Origin: Anthonomus grandis grandis
Taxonomy: Eukaryota > Arthropoda > Insecta > Coleoptera > Curculionidae
Length of the DNA: 64,000 nt
Assembly (NCBI RefSeq): GCF_022605725.1
Contig: NC_065551.1
Location: 3,906,001-3,970,000 of the forward strand
Direction: 5' to 3'
Below are positions 1 through 11,683 of the stretch, piece after piece. How positions within the stretch are numbered: position 1 is the first letter of the stretch; each line of letters begins with the position of its first letter. The position numbers were made by a program, and so were the translations under genes. The notes beneath the pieces are model-generated. The model was given only the letters and a program-made list of their open reading frames with translations. It was not told where the DNA came from and searched no databases.

Positions 1-129
1 ATCAAAAAGACCCTTTTCTCTATGAGTAACCTTTTTGATTAGGCGTTTGCTTTAGATATTACGATTAAATGATAAGATTGTCAGATTAAATGAAATATAA
101 TTTCCCGCCTTAATTTGGCTACGCCTTTC

Positions 130-454
130 TACCATTTTGATTGGTCCAATTAGGCACGTCAAACTGTCAAGTTAGTTACAACAGTTTCCGTTGCCAAGCG
201 AGAGGACGCTAGCTGATTTGTCAGAAGAATTTCTATCAGTTTGTATGCGACCACCACTTCTCTATATATTTGTGTTCTGTGTTTGTGAGGTTCTGTGTTT
301 TTTCTTTCATTTCTGATGGAAAAAAGGCCCCATTTGAGCGTTTTTGTGAACAGCTAATATGGTAAAAACTTGTGCCGTTTGTGCCGCAGCATGGAAAAAA
401 AGCAATTAAAACCGATCCGAACATGATGTGATGAACTTTCGACATCACATCATG
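130..454 (+). pseudogene. THAP-type zinc-finger leader relic, copy 1
   Basis: An ATG at 359 opens a 16-codon frame that starts MVKTCAVCA and stops at 407-409. A short Cys-rich start of this kind is how THAP zinc fingers begin. The upstream stretch (CCAAT-like GATTGGTCCAAT near 140; CTCTATATATTTGTGTTCTG near 260) recurs in decayed form near 23180-23340, and the ATG region recurs near 63724. It therefore looks like the 5' end of a repeated THAP-containing gene or P-like element rather than a unique host gene. The hAT element is inserted at its right edge. The THAP label is an inference from a very short motif. Confidence 0.35.
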
Positions 455-462
455 GGGGAAAC
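455..462. repeat. Left 8-bp target-site duplication of hAT element
   Basis: GGGGAAAC lies directly left of the hAT terminus at 463. It matches GGAGAAAC at 6768-6775, directly right of the other terminus, at 7 of 8 positions. An 8-bp duplication is the hallmark of hAT insertion. Confidence 0.75.
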
Positions 463-1938
463 CAGGGTCGGATTTAACTTTTTGCCGCCTATAGGCTAAA
501 TTTATAATATATTTTTGCCACCCTAATTTAATATTTTAAAGTCAATATTTTTTGTATATCGGAGGCATTATATTATTAATGTAAACTACATTAGAACTGC
601 TTATAAACATTTAATAAACACATTTAACAAAAGTAAAACGCAAAATTAAACAACAATTATTCTTTAAAACAAACACATTTCATAGAATATACAAAAAAAT
701 AAAAATTAAAAATAAGTCTTGCGTTTTTTTTCGAACTTTCTTTTCTGCAAAATCATTAATGATATCAATAAAATTTATGTTATTTGTCACATCTGCTTCA
801 ATATTTAATATTGCCAAAGCTTCTAGTCTTTCTTGTTCGAGGGTTGATCTTAAATATGTCTTAATGCGTTTCAAACAAGAGAAACTTCGTTCAGCAGAAC
901 AGTTTGAGACCGGTAAACAAATGCACAATCTAAATACAATGTCAATATTTGAATATATACTTTTTAAGTTCATTGTTGTAAACCGCTCATATAGTTCTAA
1001 AATGGAGCACTGGGTGTCTTTTTTAGAATGTAACACATGCTCTAGAAAATGTGATGCTTCGCTTTCAAAGTTTATGTCTAGGTCGTGGGGTAGCTCTCCT
1101 GTAGGAACAGAACAGTTTTTTTTAATTCACCAGAACTCATATTCCTCAGTTGAGTAATATCTAGGAAAGAAAATTTTTTATTAAATTATTCGTAACATGC
1201 TCGCCGTTTGAGAATTTCAACTAGAAGGGAATCAATTACAGGTAAAAAGGTTGAAACTGTAAATTCATCTCTTTCAGCCAAAACTACCTCGTTATCTCTA
1301 GTTTCACCAGGTCGTAGTTTAGCTATTTTTCTCCGTTTGTGGTCTTTTTCGTACGTTACTTCACTTAGTACACAAAGTTTGTTCGCATCGTTTTCATATA
1401 CGTCAAATTTGTCTCGGACTAATTTGAACAACGCAATTAGAGAATCATATAATGTAATGGTTTGAATTATATTTGTCTATACTTTTTGTAATTATGTATT
1501 TACCACATTTATCCTTTCCAGAAAAAATCCCCAGAATACTATCATAAAAGTGGTTTCAAAGCGCTCAAGTTTTTGTCGAAGCGATTTTGCATCATTACGA
1601 GTTATTGGTTTTTGTGCAGTATCTTCCTCAAACCAACATAAAGTTTCATAGATTTCCTTTAAACACATATTTAAAGTTTTACAGGCGTCATCTCTAGCAG
1701 ACCACCTAGTTGTAGATAAGCTTTTTAAAGTCTTGTTGCACTTTGATTGTAAGTGACTCCATCTCACAGTCGACGCACCAAAAAAATTATACAATTCTTG
1801 TAAAACTGAAAAAAAGTTTGTTGTTTCTAAGCATCATGGTGCCGCTACATTTCCAACTAAATTGAGGAAGTGTGCAGAACAAGCAACATAATAAGCTTCT
1901 GGACATACATCCTTGATTTTCGCTTGTAGGCCATTATA

Positions 1939-2470
1939 CAGGGTGTCCCAGCGAAAACGAAACAGAGGTTTTTTGGTATGAAAAAATTTTTTTTTACAAA
2001 AATCTCGAACACGTCGATTTTATTTTCGAGGGGGACAACTTTTCCTTACCAAGGCACCCTCATACCAGTAACCCTCTTCGAGGGGGTGGGATCACCCCTA
2101 AAATCTTAAATAGAAAGAGGGGTCGTGTGATACCTTATTTTTAAGGTCTTTTAATTCTGAATATAACTGCCAAATTTGAAGTAGCTAAAATTTTTTATCC
2201 GGATATGACAGCTTGTCAAAATTGTAGAAACAGCGAAAATGAAAAAGGTATTTTGAACTCTGTTTTGGATAATATTTTTAAAAGAATAAGGAAGTCCTAA
2301 TTTCAAAGGGGTCACTTATTAATTAAGAGGCCACCCTAATACCTGGAACCCTTTACGAGGGGTTGAAAGCACCCCTTAAATCTTAAATAGAAAAAGGGGT
2401 CGTGTCATTCCTTATTTTGAAGGCCTTTTTACTCTGAATTTAAATGGTGACTTCTGAGTGACTAATGGAT
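1939..2470 (+). repeat. Left terminal inverted repeat containing two tandem sub-copies
   Basis: This arm matches 3781-4314 inverted. Inside it, a block ending with the ATCTTAAATAG motif near 2105 recurs near 2385 with the same order of neighbours (ACC, cccc tracts, CTTATTTT, TTACTCTGAAT). The arm is thus an imperfect duplication of roughly 270 bp. Confidence 0.7.
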
Positions 2471-2600
2471 ATCTTGTGGATATAAAAATAGCAAGAAATA
2501 TCTTTACTGCCAGTAAAAGTGGAGAGATAAGAAATACCTACCCTTTTCCTTTTGTGTCTTTTAAATAAAACAAGTTCATTTTAAATTAAAAAAATGGGGG

Positions 2601-3456
2601 TTAATCGGGTGACCTAGCTGGCCATTCCATAAAAGGTCCTCTTCTTCCAATCCAACGATCAGGAAATATCTCATCAAGATATTGCCTCACACCAGCAGTA
2701 TAATGTGGAGGCGCTCCGTCTTGTTGGAAAACGACTTGATCATCATCAGAATTATTTCCGCCTTCCAATATTTCTACTATTCTTGGATATACGGCATTTT
2801 CCAAGAGATCTCGGTACATTTCTCCATTCAAATTTCCGGGCAGAAAAAACGGCCAAAAATGGAGCCGCCCAAACATTTAACTTCTCAGGGAACTGGGTAT
2901 GAACTTCACGAAACTGGCCCGGATTTGCATTTGACCAGTAGCGGCAGTTATGACGATTTACGTTGCCATTAAGAAAAAAAGTACATTCATCTGAAAAGCA
3001 AATGTTGTAAATAAAACGCGGATTAACAGTTATCATATCACTAAGCGATTCACAAAATTGCACTCGTCTGTCAAAATCGTCCTCATTCAGTTCTTGCACC
3101 AGATGAATTTTGTAAGCATGGAATTTATTATGCTTAAGTATCCTATGAACACTACTTTTGCTTACTCCTGTATTCGTCGCCAATTTTCTGACACTTATTC
3201 CTGGCTCGGCATGAAGTTGACCTAGGACAGTTATTTGCATTGCTTCATTGACAACAACAGCATTTTGAACCTCACGCTTTTTATTTAAGACACTGCCAGA
3301 TTCCCTAAATTTAGCAACTATTTCTAGAACGTATTTTCTGTTGACTCGTTTTTCTGGATGAAGGTCATTAAATTCTTGTACCGTTCTATTGGTACAATTG
3401 TTATGCCGAAAGAAAAACTCTATCATCTCAACCCTCTCTGCAGTAGAATAAACCAT
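2601..3456 (-). pseudogene. Mariner-like (DDD) transposase, frameshifted and truncated
   Basis: From the ATG at 3456 the protein opens with a helix-turn-helix region (RVEMIEFFFRHNNC). It continues through VRKLATNTGVSKSSVHRILK and reaches the first catalytic Asp in FSDECTFFLNG. A frameshift near 2870 moves the frame to the second Asp (FQQDGAPPHYT) and third Asp (WPARSPD). There are 37 residues between the last two Asp. The frame stops immediately after the third Asp, so the C-terminus is lost. It is the transposase of the 1939-4314 element and is inactive as read. The 10690-11560 relic is from the same family. Confidence 0.8.
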
Positions 3457-3780
3457 TGCTAACAGTGTTTCAACACGTAAAAGACTGGGTAATAATTTAA
3501 AACTATTTAAATAAATGCTGCTTTATGAAAAAAGTACCAATCATATTTAGCAAGCTAAATAAATTCTTCAGATACTTGTGTTTGCATTTTATTTGGTATT
3601 TTGTTTCTTATTTATGATATGCTGATAAGGTGTAATAACAATAATATTAACAATACTAATAAATTTTTAATCATGTTTTAATGATCCAATAAAAAAAATT
3701 GTAAGAAAGGGTTTCAGGCATAAAGGTTTATTTAAAGCATTTTTTCCAGAATTTTATTTGGCTTTCATATCCAGAAGAAA

Positions 3781-4314
3781 TCCATCAGTCACTCAGAAGT
3801 CACCATTTAAATTTAAAGTGAAAACGCTTTCAACATAAGGTATAACACGATCCCTCTTTCTGTTTAAGATTTAAGGGGTGCTTTCAACCCCTCGTAAAGG
3901 ATTCCAGGTATTAGGTGGCCTCTTAATTAATAAGTGACCCCTTCGAAAATAGGATTTCCTTGTTCTTTTAAAAATATTATCCAAAAAAGAGTCCATAATA
4001 CCTTTTTCATTTTCGCTGTTTCCGCAATTTTGACAAGCTGTTTTATCCAGAGAAATAATTTTAGCAACTTCAAATTTGGCAGTTATATTCAGAATTAAAA
4101 GACCTTTAAAATAAGGTATCATAAGGACCCCTCTTTTCATTTAGGATTTTAGGGGCGATTCCACCCCCTCGAAGGGGGTTGCTGGTATGAGGGTGCCTTG
4201 GTAAGGAAAAGTTGTCCCCCTCAAAAATAAAATCGACGTGTCCGAGATTTTTGAAAAAAAAAATTTTTTTTCATACCGAAAATAGCTTTGTTTCGTTTTC
4301 GCTGGGACACCCTG
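3781..4314 (-). repeat. Right terminal inverted repeat
   Basis: Inverted partner of 1939-2470, with the same internal duplicated blocks and an outer CAGGGTGTCCCAGCG end. Divergence from the left arm is modest, with scattered substitutions. Confidence 0.7.
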
Positions 4315-5688
4315 TATATTCCTGACATGTTTGCGGCATTGTCATAAGACTGTCCCCGACAGTCGATTATTTGAATATTTAGGTTTTTAAAACTTTCCAT
4401 CAAAGTATTAAACATATTTGCTGCTTTATGTTCAACATTTGGAAGAAATGTTAAAAACCGCTCCACTGGAACACCGTCTTGGCGTACATATCTAACAATT
4501 AATGCAAGTTGATCTATATGGGCTATATCTGTGGTGGAATCTACAACATACATAATATTTAGCCTGTTTTAATTCTTCTACTATAACATCTTGCACTCTC
4601 TTCGGAATGATTTTAATAAACTCCTCATATGTTGTTTTTGAGAGGTAATTTGTGGTACCCGAACCTTTTCCACCATAACGAGCAATATGGTCAGCTAAAA
4701 AGGGGTCGAACTGGACCAAAAGTTCTATGCACATAAGGAAATTTCCATTATTAGTCGTTCCAAGTTTCTCCTCTTTGCCTCTTAAACCTAAACCTCGCGA
4801 AGATAAAGACTTTACAACTGCTACTACTCGCTCCAGGATACTTCTCCAATAGGCAATTTCATTTTGTGTCCCTCTACCAAGTAACCAATCAATCCTTTCG
4901 AGTTTATTTTGCCGGCATAAGAAATTGTAAGCAAATGTTTTATGGCTGGTTGAATTTTCATGTTCCTGAACCCTTTTAACCACATTTTCCAGTCATAAAA
5001 GCCACCCGAGTCAAACTGAGAATCAATGTTTTTTAAAAGCAAGCAAGCAGCACAAAACACTTGACCTAATTTTTCCGAATAAACGATCCAGTTTCGGCAA
5101 GTTTTTTCACATTCACATTTTCTTCGGAATACTGATATTGGGCAATATCGTGTCTGATCTGAATAGACATGTTTGCTATTTGAAAAATTTAATTTTTTGA
5201 TATCCTGTTTGAAATTCTGATTGGCTATATAGTTACATGTATATTCGTTTATTATCCAATTACTAGGATCTTCTGATATGTTGACAGAAGGTTCGCTATC
5301 TTCTTTTTGTGCTGAAGATGGTCCAGAACTACACGCATCTTCTGGCGTAGAAAATGTAGTCGGTGGTTTTAGATGGACTCTAGGTAAATCTACAGAATTA
5401 GAGCAAGAATCTTCCTGTACTTCTGGTCGTCCTGCTCCTGTGTATCCGAGTTGGTTAGTTTCTTAAACATATCTTTTAATTTATGAGTATTTTTAAGAAC
5501 TTCCTCCGTTTTCTTTTTTTTTCCTCTCTTAAATATTTGTATTGGTTTCCAGACAGTCGTTTGCGTCCATCACTCATCTTTGCTGTTTATTGGACCTAAT
5601 ATAATATGAATCTATTATATACCTATTTATCACTAGGATTTTAAAAGCATTTAATTTAATTTAAAACTATTAAGCCAAAGCATATCTG

Positions 5689-6054
5689 CACCTGTGGCGC
5701 ATTGAAAACAAAACAGAGGCAATTTCGGGCAGTCCATTAGCCTTTTTTAAAAACTCTGAAACCCGTCGATTTTATTTACAACCTCTTAAGCGGTAGTGGC
5801 ACCAATCCTAATGTCTCTGTTTAAAAAAAATATATATTTTTTTTTAATTTATAATTTGTTTATAACTAATAGATAAATGAATAATTTGAAATAGAAAGGT
5901 ACAAACAGTTTTTTCCTAACTAAATTGTTTGGTTTTTACCACATGTCAAAAATGCTAAAGAACTTTTTCTAACTCACTTATAAAATAAAGTCCAGAACTT
6001 AAAACTAACATATGCCCAAAATTGCCTCTGTTCCGATTTCCATGCGCCATTTTG
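5689..6054. mobile_element. Short MITE with about 40-bp inverted ends
   Basis: GGCGCAT followed by AACAGAGGCAATTT near 5696-5732 recurs inverted at 6012-6049. The right end is bordered by TA at 6055-6056; the left border is less clear. No coding capacity. It lies in the upstream part of the hAT element. Confidence 0.55.
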
Positions 6055-6690
6055 TATTTAAACAAAATTGTCAAAATTTTACCTAAATCGCTATACCTCT
6101 TAATAAAAGTATGCACAAAAACAACTTAAAAACGTCTATTAAAAATAAAATGATTTGCACTCAGTCCCTGAATTCACCCTCTGTTCTATTTGTTGACAAT
6201 ATGATATGAATTTAAAATCCTTTTTAAACTTGAAAACGAAGAAATCGAAGAATCAAAAAAAGAAACCTACCTTTTTATTGCTTACAATTTACAATTCAGC
6301 TCCAGTCTGCTCTGGAGCTCTAGTCTACACCCAACCCCAACCTCTTCTAACTTGTAAACATCGAGTAAGTAAAATCAGCAATTCGCAAACCAAAACTGTC
6401 AACAATTAACAATTTATTAAAAATAATACAAGTTTGTAGAAAAAACACCGGCACTTATCTAACGAATGTAAAAAATCTAAACCGAAAAGCGACGGCGGCT
6501 CCGATCTGCGCAATATAATACATGTATATGCCTGCTGATTTAAGGAAAGGCTTTCCTGGAAAGCCTACGCTGCGTATAGGTTAGGCCGAATTCGAGTGTT
6601 TTAATCAAAATAAGCCTGCCTATGACGAGTAAATTCGGCCAGATTTTTTTAAACTATTTTTTTTAAATTATTTATTCCGATAATTGTTTT
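6055..6690. other. Non-coding upstream part of hAT element
   Basis: AT-rich sequence between the transposase start and the right hAT terminus. A short plus-strand frame (6206-6409) has low-complexity Lys-rich content and no recognisable domain. Nothing else supportable is seen. Confidence 0.4.
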
Positions 6691-6767
6691 TAGACGTGAT
6701 TTTGCCGCCCCTAATATTTGCCGCCCTAGGCTTCAGCCTAGTCAGCCTTTGCGTAAATCCGCCCCTG

Positions 6768-6775
6768 GGAGAAAC
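6768..6775. repeat. Right 8-bp target-site duplication of hAT element
   Basis: GGAGAAAC, partner of GGGGAAAC at 455-462, with one substitution. Confidence 0.75.
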
Positions 6776-8560
6776 GCCTTCATAAACGTAGAATAAGGGA
6801 TGTTGGCTGTTTTTTTTCTACTTCTGTTAATTGTTCAGTAATAAATAAATAAATTAATAAATAAATAATTTATTTATATAAATAAATAAAGAATTCGGCT
6901 TTTCCATAGATACCAAATTAAATTAGAACTTGCGAATTTTCACTTTGCTCTTCTACGTTAATAATTTACTACTTGCATTAGCAATAACACGCTTAAAATG
7001 ACTTTATGTACTGTAATATACCATTTTGACATTCAAACGGTTTATTAAAAAAACGTGCCTAAATAAAAGGTCAACAAACTTTGTTTTTGTTCTGTTAATG
7101 ACCATTACTTCGGAGAGAGAGAGTTAGACAAACGTTTGGGTGGCCTTCATGTTACGCATTCTATACTCTATAAAAGTTTGACGAGAAGAACAAAAAGTGT
7201 TTGCGTTTTCTTAAGGTAGCGACATGTATATGTGCATCTGGAAATCCATTAAAATTCATCTTATAAGTATACCCTGCCCGTTTGCTTTAACATTTCTATT
7301 GTTTTCATAACAGTATATTTATAAATGACTCGCATGGTCAGGTTCTTGTGTTACGTAATATGCCTATCATATTACACATAAAATGTACATTGTGCACTGA
7401 CGAGAATTAGAATATGTTAATAAGTGGATAAAGTCAGTATAATTATACAGTATATAAAGGGATATAGTAAAAATTGTTTTCGCATATACAATTAAAGGTA
7501 AGGTAAAATTCTAAGTTATCAAGGGCTATTGTTATCCTTGATATAATTGCATATAAAGGTGATTCAGTCCTTAAATAATAGTCCTTAATAAAAAATATAC
7601 CAAATTAAGAGCTATAGACTATACTTTTAAAAATATAAACAAATGAAAAAAAATCTGATCACCACTTCCTATTGAAATTGAACTTTTTAAAGTTCTTTAA
7701 AGGAAACATTTAAACCATATTGAACTTTTGATCTAAGAGAATACTGTAATCAATGTTTCCATGAATTAATTGATTTCGACGATGGCAAGTAGAGCCAGAG
7801 ATAATTGCACAGATTTGAATGTTTGATTTAAAAGCGCAGAAAAGCAAAAATTTGATATAGTCGCCTTCGCTCTTATCGTGCGGGTTCCAAGGTCACCACG
7901 TAATATGAATCAAATTGAAAAATCAGTGGCTGCCAAACTGTTATTTCCTTGAGAGTTTGACAATATATTGAACGCCGTCATGTGACATATTAAAGCCGCG
8001 TATACACCTTAGATCATAATTATTATTAACTGACGCCGTAAAAATGTCTGCGGAATACTACGTATCCGAGATTCGACATGTAAAACATACGTTGGTTATT
8101 TCCTTTCATGACGTGAAAAAGCCCATAAGTATAAAGCCCGTTGGGTATAAGCCTCATCGGTATATGCCTAGAATCCCCGATATTCTGCTAAGTTGCCAGA
8201 CATAATCTTTACGCAATAATATCTAAATCTAAGCATTTTTTTTATTCTTTCATTAAAATTGTACTTATTTCATTTAAAAATGGTTGTTACCTAAATTTTT
8301 GAGAAATTAGTATACGATTTAGCATGACCCTATGTATGTGCATAACATACTAATTTGTCGATTTCAGGGCACAGCGTCTAATTTTTAACGATTATTTGAT
8401 CTTGTCTTCTTTTTGTTTATGTGTGATTGTGTTTTTTTGTAATAATTATTGGGAAACTATACATTTTAGTTCTCATCAGAGAAATTGCTACGCCTATAAA
8501 GGATTAGAGAAAGCCAGAGCAATTACTATTCTAGTGGGTCTCCCACTAAGAATAAAAATT
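6776..8560. other. Unassigned AT-rich stretch with (AAAT)n tract
   Basis: A simple repeat built on AAAT/AATT occupies about 6838-6890. The rest shows no frame, inverted ends or motif that I can name. Confidence 0.5.
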
Positions 8561-8569
8561 TTTAGTAGT

Positions 8570-9536
8570 TTGACGCAAGAAGAGGATCAAGCACCCTCTA
8601 AAATACTGGACAATGGCAAGCTAGTATTTTCTCTCTAAATATTCAGTCTCTAAGACACAAAACTGACGATCCATTTCTTTTGTTAGAAGAGCTTCATTTT
8701 CTTGATATCGTTACCATATCTGAACATTGGTTAAATATCGATGAGCCCGTTTTCATTAACAATTACTCTACAGTGGCCAGATTTAATGGAATAAATGTAT
8801 CTCATGGAGGTACTTTGATAATGTCTAAAAGCAACGACTTTTCAGTAGTAACCAAGTTCGATAATTTAATAACTAAAAAACTATTTGAATTTTCCATTAT
8901 CTATAGTAATAAATATGATCTTCATGTAATTTGTATATATAAAACACCTGACGCGGATGTAAATATATTCCTTCAAAAATTACTAAGCTTGCTTGAGTCT
9001 CTGCCTTTAAACAGCAAAATCTTTTTATGCGGCGACCTAAATATTGATTTTTCCAGTGTGTGTGCGGCTCAAGAATCTCTCCAGCCCATTTTCGATTCTT
9101 TTGGCTTAATCATGCACCTTAAATCACCAACCAGAATAACTAAAATCAGCTCGAGTACAATAGACTATGTCGTATCTTCCTTTGATCTGGATTTCGTTGA
9201 CTGTACTGTTCTAAACTCAGGCTTTTCAGATCATAAAGCAGTATTAACAAAGTTTTCCGTAATATCAAAAACTAAAAATGTTCCCCGCCAATTAGCCCGT
9301 ATTTTCTCAGATCGAAATTTTCTAAATTTTAAGCACCTGTGTCTAACAACTGACTGGAATGTCCACTCTTCTGATGTTGATTCAGAATTCTCTAGATTTA
9401 TAAAAACGCTATCTAATCTGTCTCACAAATCCTTTCCTTTAAGGCCTCTCAAACTGAAAAAACATAAACCTTTGTCTACCCAAGGCTTACGTACATCTGC
9501 TAAGAACATGCGTTCATTATTCAATCTTGGAAAACT
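8570..9536 (+). pseudogene. LINE endonuclease domain (Jockey/CR1-like), truncated
   Basis: The frame enters near 8570 (QEEDQAPSKILDNGK) and runs to about 9536. The main open part, from 8680, carries an exonuclease-endonuclease-phosphatase fold: ISEHWL near the N-terminus, CGDLNIDF (the GDxN active-site loop), TIDYVV, and the terminal SDHKAV motif. It then enters the linker that precedes reverse transcriptase (RTSAKNMRSLF) and breaks. A stop at 8638 separates the first piece. The enzyme would nick target DNA to prime reverse transcription. No RT follows in frame, so this is an endonuclease-only relic. Confidence 0.78.
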
Positions 9537-9538
9537 AC

Positions 9539-9704
9539 CTCTCCTGAAAACCTCAATTTCAGCTGGACCAATACCATAGGCGTCATGGTAGCGAAAGTAG
9601 AGCTTCCGCAAGGCGTCCACGTCACCAGGAAGTCCCTCTGAGGCAAGTGTCAACCGGATGCTGGTATTGGTGTGTCCTTCGAAACATACACTGGAGGGCT
9701 GATC
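9539..9704 (-). other. GC-richer open segment with splice-like borders (possible exon)
   Basis: On the minus strand an open segment of about 55 codons is preceded by TTTCATATCTGCAG (acceptor-like) and followed by GAGAG then GTAGTT (donor-like). It encodes TNTSIRLTLASEGLPGD and later YFRYHDAYGIGPAE. Base composition is clearly higher in GC than the surroundings. I do not recognise the protein. It could be a host exon or a fragment of an unidentified retroelement. It starts exactly where the adjacent LINE frame fails. Confidence 0.35.
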
Positions 9705-9720
9705 CTGCAGATATGAAAGC

Positions 9721-9752
9721 CTATTTTCAAAAATCTCTCTTTTTGAAAATAG
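9721..9752. repeat. Short perfect hairpin
   Basis: CTATTTTCAAAAA and its exact inverse are separated by 6 nt. A 13-bp stem next to the exon-like island; role unknown. Confidence 0.6.
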
Positions 9753-9939
9753 ACAGGACTACTGCAGTCTTCAGTTTAGTTGGATACATATTTTACTTAA
9801 AACAAAGGTTTATAATTTAGTTAAGGGTATAATTAGCTGGTGGTCTTAATACTTTTTATTATTTTAGTATTGAAACCATACAGATCACGACTTTGTTTAT
9901 TTTTTAAGTATGTCCCTATATTATCATTAAGTATGTCCC

Positions 9940-10330
9940 TTACATCACAAAATGTGACTTCTGTGAAAGAGATGACTGTCAATATAAAATTCATTAATTT
10001 GTAAAAAAGTCAGGTGGGTCATTATTAGATTGTGGAATAATTTTTTGCAATATTGAAAAAGAAACTGTTGAATTTACTTGATGTTATATTTACATTTGTG
10101 AAACTACTCTCTTGTTTACTATTTTCTATACTAATTTTGGTTGGTTTTTTTGAGAAATAGAGAAAATTATTATTTGCCTGTATTTTAGCCGTTCTTATGG
10201 CTACACCGAAGAAATTAAGAGATTCTGTCATTTCCCGAAGCTCATTGTTAAACCAACTGATATTATTACAGTTATCAGATCTGACACGGTAGGTCTTCTT
10301 ATGAAAATCAGCTTAGTACGCACTTTCTAA
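9940..10330 (-). pseudogene. LINE relic, endonuclease-RT linker region
   Basis: On the minus strand the frame reads ISWFNNELREMTES, then KKPTKISIENSK, then KFNSFFFNIAKNYSTI. This is the conserved block between endonuclease and reverse transcriptase in Jockey/CR1-like LINEs (a -NEFNSFF-NIG-like motif). It ends near a stop at 10025 and fades. No catalytic RT motif remains. Confidence 0.6.
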
Positions 10331-10680
10331 AAAGCCTAAGTCCCAAGAGGCATTATGAACCGGAGCAAAAAGGCTATTTAGGCCTTATTGGTTAATTGGC
10401 CTGCAGGTTCTATGTGACATGAACAACTTGTTTACAGGTTTAAGTTTTTAGATTACGCTTATATTAAAATTAACGTATAAATTAATTTTCTATAAAGAGA
10501 TATGATAATAACAGCTGAAAATGGTATATATAATAAAGATTTTGTTCGCATATTATATATTATTCTATATATACGTAATAAGTATATTTATTCCTGTCTA
10601 TATATACTATTCCTCGCATTTTCAAGCATGTCTTGAGTTATTTGTGTACATTCAGCCGTAATCCACTCTTTTGATTTTGA
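10331..10680. other. AT-rich filler with TATA-type simple sequence
   Basis: Contains runs of alternating TA near 10525-10610. No coding or terminal-repeat signal seen. Confidence 0.4.
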
Positions 10681-10689
10681 CTGGAATCT

Positions 10690-11560
10690 GGTTTCGTACT
10701 AACTAATCTAAAGGATGTAAGTCCGGAGATCTCGGCGGTCACTCAAGAGAGCCTCGTCTGCCGATCCAGAGTTGCCAAAGATTGCAAAATCCAGGTGTCC
10801 AAAAACTGTCGTACCGGAGCCACATACTGCGGTTTCAAGCGAATGTAATTTACATTATAATTAACATCATCTTCTATTATTTCAGTTAGTTGCTATTTTG
10901 AATTTTCTAACATGTCCAAGTACGTCTCGCCAGTGAAGTTTCTAGGAATAAAGAAAGATCGATATTGCGAGTGTACCTCTCGAAACAAATGCGGATTCGA
11001 GTCACTCCAATATCGACAGTTGTATGACAGTGTCTATTTGCAACACCATGTAAATAAAATGTACAACCATCTGAGTCACAAATATTAAATTACAGATTTG
11101 CGTTATTGATTATACGTCAGGATATTAGTTCTCAAAACTCCAATCTTCTATCAAAATCGTTTTCATGAAGCTCATGAACAAGTTTAACCTTGTACGGGTG
11201 AAATTTATTGTCTTTTAAAATTCATTGTATTGTTGAGTATGTAAATCTTGAAGAAAAAAAACAGTCCACAAGAGTGTTGTCAAGTGCTACGTGTCCCAAA
11301 ACTGCTATTTCTCCGGCTGCATTGTTAACTCGATCGACTCGACTCGATTTTCTCGATAAAGATTACGGCGAATATTAGACACAGATCCAGTTTCTTCCAA
11401 TTTTCTTATCAACTTAGCAACATACTTATTGTGAATATTTTTGTCTGCATGTAAAGCATTAAAAACCGGGTAGTAGTTCTTGCAATGCTCCCTTTTTGTA
11501 ATAGTACAGTTTTGATATTGCTACTCTTTCTTGAATTAAATAATTCATTGTTCAATATTT
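10690..11560 (-). pseudogene. Mariner-like transposase fossil
   Basis: Reading minus-strand frames in pieces: LIQERVAISKLYYYKKGA near 11530, ILKDNKFHPYKVKLVHEL near 11200, a degraded first-Asp region (FYLHGVANRH) near 11030, and WIGRRGSLE, stop, PPRSPDLHPLD near 10710. The order and spacing match the 2601-3456 transposase, and the VHELHENDFDRRL segment is close to its counterpart there. Many stops and frameshifts. Terminal repeats were not identified. Confidence 0.65.
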
Positions 11561-11683
11561 ATCACAATTTGTTATCTACGTAGTTAATCATACTATTACG
11601 TAACTAAGTTATGTTAGTGGACTTTTCAACTCAAATATCTTCACGATTGAAAAAAAAATTACTAAAAAAAAATTATCTTCAAC

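Larger units (their letters stand above)
1939..4314 (-). mobile_element. Mariner-like element with about 530-bp terminal inverted repeats
   Basis: The ends read CAGGGTGTCCCAGCG at 1939 and its inverse ending at 4314, each bordered by TA (1937-1938 and 4315-4316), the Tc1/mariner target duplication. Terminal inverted repeats run about 1939-2470 and 3781-4314. A minus-strand transposase pseudogene occupies the centre. The host hAT reading frame continues across the insertion if the element is removed, so the hAT was there first. Confidence 0.85.
680..5577 (-). pseudogene. hAT transposase (TTF zinc finger, DUF4371, dimerisation domain)
   Basis: Reading on the minus strand, the likely start is the ATG at 5577 (MSDGRKRLSG), before a Lys/Glu-rich N-terminus. 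A TTF-type zinc finger follows near 5110-4830 (RNWIVYSE, then VFCAAC), then a DUF4371-type core (4983-4320) with CRGQSYDNAANMSG near 4350. The mariner interrupts the next codons. The frame resumes at 1936 (YNGLQAKIKDVCPEAYYVAC), continues through STTRWSARDDA near 1700, and ends in the C-terminal dimerisation block (NCSAERSFSCLKRIK) at 1036-680. Several frameshifts and stops separate the pieces. ZMYM1-like proteins and TTF hATs share this architecture. The function would be cut-and-paste transposition, and this copy is dead. Confidence 0.8.
463..6767 (-). mobile_element. hAT DNA transposon with nested mariner
   Basis: The ends are inverted: CAGGGTCGGATTTAAC at 463 and, read on the minus strand, CAGGGGCGGATTTACGC ending at 6767. 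Both are followed inward by GCCGCC-rich subterminal sequence. An 8-bp direct repeat flanks the element. The interior holds a TTF-zinc-finger/DUF4371-type hAT transposase gene on the minus strand. The element spans 6305 bp, of which 2376 bp are a later mariner insertion at 1939-4314. The boundaries are seen directly; the class assignment rests on termini, duplication and transposase together. Confidence 0.82.
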
